A stretch of DNA of 64,000 nt from Cladosporium sp. IMV 00045 (taxonomy: Eukaryota > Ascomycota > Dothideomycetes > Cladosporiales > Cladosporiaceae), in assembly GCA_001931905.2 (NCBI GenBank), contig MSJI02000819.1:1-64000 (forward strand). Reading direction: 5' to 3'. The notes beneath the pieces are model-generated. The model ran no database searches, was not told the DNA's origin, and was given only the letters and a program-made list of their open reading frames with translations. Made by a program: the position numbers and the translations under genes. Below, piece after piece: positions 56,086 to 64,000 of the stretch (the stretch's first letter is position 1; each line of letters starts with the position of its first letter).

Positions 56086-57531
56086 TTAGTGGGCAGCAGC
56101 GTGCCTGGGGTGGGCGTGGCGGCGGTAGGCCTGGACAGTCTCGGTGGCGTACGCGACGTCGGTCACGGTCGCGTAGGCGTTAACGGTCTCGTAGACGGTC
56201 TCGTAGACGACGTTGTCCTGGGTCTTGGCCTTGGTGACGAGGGTGGTGGCGGGGGCCTCGGCCTTCTTGCTGGAGGGCTTGTACTGCTCAGGGGCAGGGG
56301 CGGAGGTCTGCTGGGGAGCGGGGGCGGACTCCTCCTGAGAGTTGTCGTTGTTGCTGTTGTCGTAAGAGGGGGCCTTGACCTCCTTCTTCTTGTAGTCGTC
56401 GGCGGAGTTGGAAGAGGACTGCTCGTTGTTGGAGCTGGAGTCGTCGGAGCCGGAGCTGGAGCCAGAGGAGCCGTAGCTCATGCCGCCGTTGGCAGAGGCA
56501 GGGGTCTCGATGGTCTTGTGGTCAGAGTCGAGGTTCTGGGCGCTGGGGGGACCGCTGTTGCCGGACTTGCAGTTGCTCTGGTTGTCCTTGCAGTACTTCT
56601 CCCAGGTCTTGCAGCCAACGAGACCGACGGCACCGGCCTCGTCGTAGCACTTGTCGAGCTGGTCCCAGCAGTTCTTGTCGGCGTCCCAGCAGCCATCCTC
56701 GTCGGAGTAGGAGGGGAGCTCCTTGGCGCACCAGTTGTTGTTGGTAACGATGCAGCCCTCACCAAGACCGTCGGACTGCTTCATGTTCTTCATGACAGAG
56801 ACGCCGCCGGAAGAAGGAGTGTAGACCTTGGGGCCGGGGACCTCGTAGTCCTTGAGGGGCTTGTTGAAGGGGTTGTAGGTGAGGCCAGACTCGGAGCCGT
56901 CGACGTAGCCGGGGATGGAGACGGTGCTCTTGGGGCCAGAGTTGCCAGAAGACTTGAGGAAGACCTGAGCGCAGCCAATGTAGAACTCGGGCTGGTGCTT
57001 CTCGGGGATGTTGTGGAGAGCGAGCAACTCAGGGCGGACAAGGTAGTCACCGCCGGGAAGAGAGTCGGGGATGGTGACGGAGAGGTGACCGTTGCTTTCG
57101 GTTACCCTCTTGTTGGTGCACCACTGGCCGGAGCCGTCGAGACCCTCGTCCCAGAGCTTGAACCAGCCGTCGCCGGAGGCACCGGCCTTGGTGGCGTCGT
57201 CGACCTTCTTCAGGTAGACGGCGCAAGGACCCATGTGGCCCATGGCGATAGAGGCCCTAGGCGCATCATCGGGCCACTGGCGGTACTCGAAAGTGAGCTG
57301 CTGGCCGCCGCTCATGGGGCAAGTACGGGCAACACCGTACTCGCCGTCTTGACCACAGGCCATGTCCTTGGAGCTCAGGTCGATGATAGGGTCAACAGCA
57401 CCCTTGGCGTTGTGGGGGGTACGGACACAGGTACCAGAGCCCTGTCCAGCGCCGTCGATGTAGATTTCGGACATGAGAGTGTGAGCGGACGCGCCGGCCG
57501 CCAGGGCCAGGACAGCGGAGGTGTACTTCAT
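56086..57531 (-). CDS. AA9 lytic polysaccharide monooxygenase with C-terminal Cys module
   Basis: Secreted copper enzyme that oxidatively cleaves cellulose or related glucans (family role). Single exon, 481 aa. Signal peptide MKYTSAVLALAAGASA, with cleavage placing H17 at the mature N terminus as first copper ligand. Second ligand His in AMGHMGPCAVYL; axial Tyr and the Gln in EFYIGCAQVFL. The catalytic domain runs to about residue 230. Beyond it is a module with eight cysteines (CIVTNNNWC ... GCWD ... NCWD ... KCYD ... GCKT ... YCKD ... NCKS), then a Ser/Asn/Asp/Glu-rich linker and a His-rich end (RRHAHPRHAAAH). There is no CBM1. Strong C-ending codon bias suggests high expression. Substrate cannot be fixed from sequence. 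Confidence 0.92.
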   Translation of the reverse strand: MKYTSAVLALAAGASAHTLMSEIYIDGAGQGSGTCVRTPHNAKGAVDPIIDLSSKDMACGQDGEYGVARTCPMSGGQQLTFEYRQWPDDAPRASIAMGHMGPCAVYLKKVDDATKAGASGDGWFKLWDEGLDGSGQWCTNKRVTESNGHLSVTIPDSLPGGDYLVRPELLALHNIPEKHQPEFYIGCAQVFLKSSGNSGPKSTVSIPGYVDGSESGLTYNPFNKPLKDYEVPGPKVYTPSSGGVSVMKNMKQSDGLGEGCIVTNNNWCAKELPSYSDEDGCWDADKNCWDQLDKCYDEAGAVGLVGCKTWEKYCKDNQSNCKSGNSGPPSAQNLDSDHKTIETPASANGGMSYGSSGSSSGSDDSSSNNEQSSSNSADDYKKKEVKAPSYDNSNNDNSQEESAPAPQQTSAPAPEQYKPSSKKAEAPATTLVTKAKTQDNVVYETVYETVNAYATVTDVAYATETVQAYRRHAHPRHAAAH

Positions 57532-60500
57532 TGTGATCGATTGGAAGTGAGTTGGTGGATGGTGGTTTTCGAGGTTGTCGTGACGGGAAACGTTGATCTA
57601 GACGCTGCGAAAAAAGAATGGACGCGATGAAACGCTTGTTGGTTAAAGAGAGTGGACGCAAAGGTTGCGAAGAGACCGGGACGTTTGCAGCAGAACGAAT
57701 GTAAAGAGGAGGGCGAAAGTGATATAAATCAGGAGACAGGAGGCTGAAAGGCTAAAATGACGGGTACCGGGAGCCGTAGTGAGGTGCAGATCATGAAACA
57801 TGGGCGAACACGTCGGGCCCGCCTGTCCATGAACAAGACCCAAGTGAGACCCATAGCCGCCAGGACGGGCGAACCTTGTTGTCATGCTGCCAGGTACACG
57901 CGCGTGGTGGTTGGTCGTTGGGGTGCGTCCTGCCAGAGCCATCGAATTCCATCTCCATGTTCCGTCGACGCCGCTTCGCCCTCGTCCACCGACTCCACCG
58001 CAATTTCATCAGTAAAGCTTGGCCCATAGTAGGCGCCCACGCCTCCCGTATCACGAGACGGCATACACGGCGCCTGAGATTTGGTCTCCACCGCTCACTT
58101 CTGGACCAGACGCCAACGCGATTCACGTCCCCTGCTTCACCACGAGGGATTTCGCGCTCTGGTACCCCCCTGCACGATCCGAAAGGCACCACGTAAGGAG
58201 AATGCTGGGAAACCTCGGCGAGTAGGACGATAATGATTTCATCTATGCGGTCAGCAAGGTTGTGTCACCTTGTCGAATTGTTGTTGTAGTTGCTGTCTTC
58301 TGATCAAGAAATTGACTGCAGAGCTACTTGACTTCTCAGATCCAATAGTCACAACGGTCAGCATCTCTATGCAACGTCCGCAGCACAGCCGTCTGGACTT
58401 TGCAAATCGCCAGAGATGACTCGGGTCACGAAGGCAAGCAACGAGATCGTCAACCTCCAGGTCGGGGACCCGTGGTCAAGACATTGGCACGGTCAGCCCT
58501 GTAGTCCATTCTTCTCGTCATGGAGGGAACGTGCTCTGGTATGGGCAGATTGGCTCAAAATCAAGCAAGCCATTGGGGCGTTTCGCCTACACGGCCGCGC
58601 AATCAGTCGCCCGCACTCCGACCAGGAAATTGTATATGGTCTGGCCCGATTCCCTTGTCGTAGGATTGGGGACTTTCATTTCAGTTGCTCTTCCTTCCAC
58701 AAGGCATATTGATTGAAGGGCCTTGGGATATGATCTCACATTTTCCTGCAATGATCGAGGCCTGCCATATCGTGACCAGGCAACACCCGCCGAAACTAGG
58801 CCGTATTCCCTTGCAAGATTACGAGCATGCCTGGCCATTTCGTTGCGGCGCTGTGAGGATTTCGCGGGAAAATGACTGCGTGGCTGCGCTGCGCCTTGGC
58901 TAGGATTTACCGTCTGGACTTGCCGGGCTCCGAGGCCTGACCGTGGAGTATCAGGCGTGTAATTAACCAGTCATGAACTCAGCTGGAATTGCAAATTACA
59001 AGTCTCGCAAGACTTGCGAGGCTCTGCGTGGATCAAACTAATTGATCTATGTGTTTGCAATAATCTGAAGTGCGAAGTGTATTTCGCGTCTGATGGTGGT
59101 CCAGGTGGGTGTTTGTTTTGTTCGCAACAGACACCTCACCACCAATGTCCACTACTGGCTACGAGTGACGGGTTACCTCTATACTCTGCTCTTTCCTTCC
59201 CTTTCGAATTCCCATATGACAACTCTGGCTTCATGTCATCACTGGTAGCACCAAACACTATCGTGTTCCTTGCAACAGAAGGAACAAGAAACAGCAGTTT
59301 CGCGCCGGGTTATCATGGCGCCGCCGAGCACAAGAGAAGGGCACAAAGATCGTGCCGCGGGCGGCACGCCTCGTTTCCGTCCGCGGTGAAGGTATTAGCC
59401 GTATGAGATTCCCTGGTGTCGTGAAGGCGGTTTGTTCGTAGGTGCTCGAGCAGCACTTGACGCCGACGCGTTTCGACTCGCATTAAGGACTGTTTCAAGC
59501 GGCACAGAGCTTCTGCTTGTTTCTCTGTTGCTTCGAACACTTGCCGCTGTTCTCGAAGCGCTATCCCGTTGGCCAAATCACCATCAGAGCCAGTAGCGCT
59601 GGCGTGCCGATGAAGCGGACCAAAACGCAGCCCGCGGAGCACTTTTCGAAGCATCAACGCTGCATGGACGAAACCCCTCAGACGGTTGACCTGCCAAGCA
59701 TGCGCATGATGGGCAATCGAGACCCAATAGATGTGAAGACCAATGATTCCGGTACGAAGTCCACGGTGTTCTCCCATTAGACATCACACACCGACATCCC
59801 CTTCAAGTGATTGATGCAGGTACACGGCTTCCGTATGCCTACCCAAGAAGGCCTTTGTCGCCAAGTGCTTGTCAGCGACGTAAAGCATAGGAAATACGAC
59901 GATCATCTCTCCATATAACCCCAAGTATCCCAGCTGCATGCAGTAGTATTCAGCAATACAAGCTACAGTGCACCAGGTACGCATCACGCTGTCCCTGTCA
60001 GAATCTGACCAACAAGGCTCCAACAAACCAGAGCTGAGAAAAGAAAATCACTACACTGCAGAGCAGCTTTCAAAGAAAGAACCAGTAAAAACAAATAATC
60101 AACCCCATCCTCACATTTCCAGGCTCGTCATACGACGAAGCCGCCGAGCCGGAACCTGGTATCGCTGCGGAATCCTCCTTATAGGCGAAATCCGTTACGC
60201 GCTGGTCGGCGATGAGAGCTGCAAGTTTGCGCGAAAAGAGAAGGGAAAAAGACTCGTCTATGTGTATGCACAGTCATCCGCGTGCGTTTGTTGGCCAAGA
60301 AAGGTGCGTGGTGCCTTGTTTCGTGTGCCTGGGGGTGTTGGTAGGGGAGCTCGAGGAGGTCCAGCAGCTGTGCTGATATCGTCTGCTCATGTTCTATACC
60401 AATGCCTCCTCCGAAAGGTGCAGTTATGGCCAGGAAGTAGGACTATAGCAAGAATCTCGACACGTGATACTGAGAGCCTCTCTGACAAAGAGAGTCGGTG

Positions 60501-61354
60501 GGTTGTGAGTTGTGAGCGCAACGGACCGAAAGACAACAGGAATAAGGTTGGGGAGGAGGCGGGCTGCTGTCGATCTTTTGGTTGCCCTAAATTCATAACC
60601 GCGCCCACAGCGCCACAGCCCAATTACGTATCAACGCATTTGCGGCATCGGGTCCGCGTTATTTGTCGACAGTAATTCTGCATGTCCTGACTCTGGCGAC
60701 TTTAGAAGGTTCGTTGTATCGCGGCGAGAGGCGTTGTTGCGCGATGATGATTGAGACATCGAGAAGCTGATCAGAACTTCGAGCGAGGATGATGACGTCA
60801 AAAGGCTTTCACTGGTCAGAGCTCAAGCTGTCATCGCAGCGCGTGGTGAGAAACAATAATGGCCATCTCTAAGTAGGAAGGAAAATCGGTAGATGGCATT
60901 GTTAGGGTACTCCAAAGCTCCATATCAAGGATGAAAGCTCGGCGAGCTTTCTCTAAACCCACTGCTCTAGAGCTCTCGCCTCGCCACTCCACTGTTGTGC
61001 GGTTGTGTGGGAAGATGGCAAGTGGAGGCAAAAAAGCGCGTCTGGCCACGCTGATGTGATGTCAACCAGTGCCATTCAGAGTTCACCATGTTCCGAAGCT
61101 TCCACAGCTCGAACTACCAGCAGCATCGAGAGATGAATGCTGTTTCCGGAGCTTCCGCGTAAGAGAGCAAGCCGTCATCAGGCGATGTCCGCTGCGTCAG
61201 TCGAACAGGATTCACATGCATTAGGTCGTTGCTTCCTCCTCAAGCTGCTATTTCATAGCTCCTCTTCGACTTTTGTTCTGTACCTCACTCAACCTACCCA
61301 CTCGCAAACCCATTGCCTCTATCAAAAACTGTCAATCCCCCCGATTTCAGCGCC
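57532..61354. other. Long intergenic region, no gene supported
   Basis: About 3.8 kb. The left end is the LPMO promoter, the right end the phosphoketolase promoter with CT-rich leader. ORFs such as 58416-58712, 59313-59777 and 59968-60675 lack domains, good starts or introns. No repeat or RNA gene was recognised. Confidence 0.5.
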
Positions 61355-63987
61355 ATGGCGTCCCAAGCGGCCCATCGTACCTTCACGGAAGGACAGGGCG
61401 ATTGGTCTGTCTACAACAAGACTCGCTCCACCGTCTCTGGTGAGCCATTGGAGAAAGATGAGCTGGACAAGTTGACCCGGTATTTGAATGCTACCATGTA
61501 CCTCTGTCTGGGCATGCTTTACCTGAAGGAAAACCCTCTCCTGCAAGAACCGCTCAAGAAAGAGCACATCAAGCCCAGACTGTTGGGTCATTGGGGAAGT
61601 GATGCTGGTCAATCTTTTACGTGAGCTTCACTCGTTCAAAAAGCTCAGTGGACAACGCTGACCGACATAGCTACATCCACTTCAACCGCATGATCAAGAA
61701 ATATGACCTTGACGCTTTCGTCATCTCTGGTCCCGGACACGGCGCTCCGGGTCTCATCTCCAACTTCTACCTCGAGGGTGTCTGGAGTGAGACGTATCAC
61801 GAGACTTCCGAGGACAAGAATGGAATGCAACGCCTTTTTAGAAACTTCTCCTTCCCTGGCGGTCACGGCAGTCATATGACTCCAGAGGTATGGTAGGATC
61901 ATATCATTTTGTATTTCAAGCATTAGACTAATTTGAAAAGGTCGTGGGAAGCATTCACGAGGGTGGCGAGCTTGGCTATTCACTCTCGCACGCATTCGGT
62001 GCTGTCTTTGACAAACCCAAGACTATCGCTTTGACCATTGTTGGAGATGGTGAGAGCGAGACGGGTCCTCTTGCCACCAGCTGGCATCTCAACAAGTTCA
62101 TCAACCCGATTCGGGACGGTTGTGTGCTTCCGGTCCTCCATCTGAACGGCTACAAGATCAACAACCCGACATTGCTGGCAAGAATTGATGAGGAGGAACT
62201 GCTCGCGCTCATGAAGGGCTACGGCTACACACCATACGTTGTTGCCGGTCACGATCTGGATAGCATGCACCAGGCAATGGCCGCCACGATGGAAGCTTGT
62301 GTCAAAGACATCCTCAAATACCAGGAAGAAGCTCGTGAGTCTGGCAAGGCCTTCAGACCGAAGTGGCCTATGATCATCTTGAGGTCACCCAAAGGATGGA
62401 CCGCGCCCCGCAAGAACGACGAGGGCCACTATCTGGAGGGTTACTGGCGTGCCCACCAAGTCCCCCTCACCAAGGTCCTGACTGATCCTGAGCAACTGAA
62501 AATGCTGGAGGGTTGGATGCGCAGTTACCAGCCAGACAAGCTCTTCAGCAAAGAGGGCAAGCTGATCCCAGAGCTCAGAGAACTTGCACCAGCGAAAGGC
62601 AAGCGCATGTCAGAGAACCCAATCACGAACGGTGGTCTTCTCCGCCAGCCATTGGCTATGCAGAACTTCCGCGACTTTGCATTTAAAGTTGACAAGCCTG
62701 GTGTCACCACTGGGCCCAGCATGAGTAAATTTGCCGAGTTCCTGTACACCATTGTCCGTGACAACCAGGAAACCTTCAGGGTATTCGGCCCCGATGAGAC
62801 CGAGAGCAACAAGCTCGCGAAGATTTATGACGCCGGCAAGAAGGTCTGGATGAATGGCTACCTGCCCGAAGACGAAGACGGTGGCAACTTGAGCCCGGAG
62901 GGCAGAGTCGTGGAGATGCTCAGCGAGCACAGCTGCGAGGGCATGCTGGAAGGCTACATTCTCAGTGGACGCCATGGATTGCTGAACTCATATGAGCCGT
63001 TCGTTCACATCATCGACTCGATGGTGAACCAGCACGCCAAGTGGATTGAGAAGAGTCTTGAGGTTTCCTGGCGCCAGGCAATTTCCTCGCTCAACATTCT
63101 TCTGACCAGCACAGTCTGGCGACAAGGTAAGTCGTGACACATATCAACCGTGCCCTCTTGTGATCAATCATTCAATCAAAACAACTACTAACAAGCGAAA
63201 CACAGATCACAACGGCTTCACCCATCAAGACCCCGGCTTCTTGTCAGTCATCGTTGACAAGTCACCCGAGGTAGTCCGCATCTACCTCCCTCCGGATGCG
63301 AACTGCCTTCTGAGCACCATGGATCACTGCTTCAAATCTACGAACTACGTCAACGTTATCGTCGCCGACAAGCAAAATCACCTCCAGTTCCTCGATATGG
63401 AAGATGCTGTTGCACACTGTACGAAGGGTATCGGCATCTGGGACTGGGCATCCAACGACGCCGGCCAAGAACCGGACGTGGTCATGGCCAGCTGCGGCGA
63501 TGTCATGACACAGGAAGCGCTCGCGGCGACTGCTCTGCTGCGCCAACACCTCCCCGACGTGAAGGTCCGCTTCGTCAACGTCGTCGATCTTTTCAAGCTG
63601 ATCCCGAACGGCTACCACCCTCACGGTCTGAAGAACAGCGAATACAGCTCGCTCTTCACCAACGACAAGCCGATCGTGTTCGCCTTCCACTCCTACCCGT
63701 GGCTCATCCACCGCCTGACCTACAACCGTCCGGGTCAGGAACTGATGCACGTGCGCGGCTACAAGGAGAAGGGTAACATCAACACGCCGCTGGAGCTGGC
63801 CATCAGGAACGAGTCTGATCGCTTTTCTCTGGCCATCCTCGCAATCGACAACATGAGCGAGAGACTGGGCAACCGCGGCGCGGGTCCTAGAGAGAAGCTC
63901 GTTGAACAGCGTATCAGGGCCAAGAGCCATGCTTATGAGACCGGTTTGGATGTTGAGGAGTTCACCAACTGGGCCTGGCCATATTAG
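61355..63987 (+). CDS. Phosphoketolase (xylulose-5-phosphate/fructose-6-phosphate type)
   Basis: TPP-dependent cleavage of xylulose 5-phosphate and/or fructose 6-phosphate with phosphate to acetyl phosphate plus glyceraldehyde 3-phosphate or erythrose 4-phosphate; cytosolic (family role). Exons 61355-61620, 61671-61887, 61941-63126 and 63206-63987 (816 aa); introns 50, 53 and 79 nt, the last with a perfect CTACTAAC branch. Complete family length. Seen in order: LLGHWGSDAGQSFTYIHFNR, SGPGHGAPG, FPGGHGSHMTPEVVGSIHEG plus GELGYSLSHAFG, the TPP motif VGDGESETGPLATSWH, HLNGYKINNPTLLAR, SGRHGLLNSYEPF, DHNGFTHQDPGF and the C-terminal EFTNWAWPY. The start MASQAAH follows a short CT-rich leader. No partner acetate kinase or phosphotransacetylase lies within the window. 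Confidence 0.96.
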
Positions 63988-64000
63988 GTCTAGGGAGCAA

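Noticed and set aside
55912..57630. 572-codon open frame on the plus strand opposite the LPMO
   Set aside because: Antisense shadow of the LPMO produced by C-ending codon bias; low-complexity Gly/Val/Leu product.
59968..60675. 235-codon open frame
   Set aside because: No ATG at its beginning, no domain, mixed composition; most likely chance.

Overview
The window is nuclear DNA of a filamentous ascomycete (Pezizomycotina). The protein complement looks most like Dothideomycetes, but that finer placement is inference. Supporting signs are short GT-AG introns of about 47-110 nt with CTAAC/CTGAC-type branch sites, Zn2Cys6 and C2H2/fungal_trans regulators, a fungal hybrid histidine kinase, an AA9 lytic polysaccharide monooxygenase, Dal5-type transporters and an augmin HAUS6-like protein. 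I rebuilt exon joins by hand from frame, splice consensus and family motifs. One 20-N assembly gap lies at 29967-29986.

Layout. 1-6 kb: the 3' part of a mitochondrial DnaJ (Mdj1-type) and the ESCRT-associated BRO1. 6.5-13.2 kb: a multi-pass membrane protein, a small secreted Cys-rich protein, an iron-ADH-fold dehydrogenase with a probable mitochondrial presequence, and an ankyrin-repeat gene broken by one in-frame TAA. 13.9-20.5 kb: a compact set that reads as a small catabolic cluster: a GRHPR-type 2-hydroxyacid dehydrogenase, a Zn2Cys6 regulator, a DapA-family aldolase, and a Dal5/allantoate-type MFS permease divergent from the aldolase. 22.4-25.4 kb: TIP41 and an unrecognised Ser-rich protein with a conserved-looking Cys tail. 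25.4-30.6 kb: gene-poor, with at best one weak ORF and the assembly gap. 30.6-34 kb: a large C2H2 plus fungal_trans transcription factor. 34-38.2 kb: mostly non-coding, with a striking C-rich to G-rich strand switch.

38.2-44.8 kb: an HD-domain 5'-deoxynucleotidase-like protein, HAUS6-like protein and a PHO89-type Na+/phosphate symporter. 47-50.8 kb: a GAF-containing hybrid histidine kinase without obvious membrane segments. 51.2-55.3 kb: a divergent MFS permease/flavin monooxygenase pair. 56-57.5 kb: an AA9 LPMO with an extra 8-Cys module. 61.4-64 kb: a complete phosphoketolase.

How the genes may work together. The 13.9-20.5 kb set could import a carboxylated substrate (MFS), cleave a 2-oxo acid to pyruvate plus an aldehyde or glyoxylate (aldolase) and reduce the product (dehydrogenase) under the local Zn2Cys6 factor. 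The remaining genes look like ordinary, functionally independent loci. I see no transposon, CRISPR array, rRNA or convincing tRNA. The most useful oddities are the broken ankyrin gene, a one-base mismatch at the first splice junction of the second MFS gene, altered metal ligands in the iron-ADH protein, the putative catabolic cluster, and the G-quadruplex-prone strand switch near 37.2 kb.
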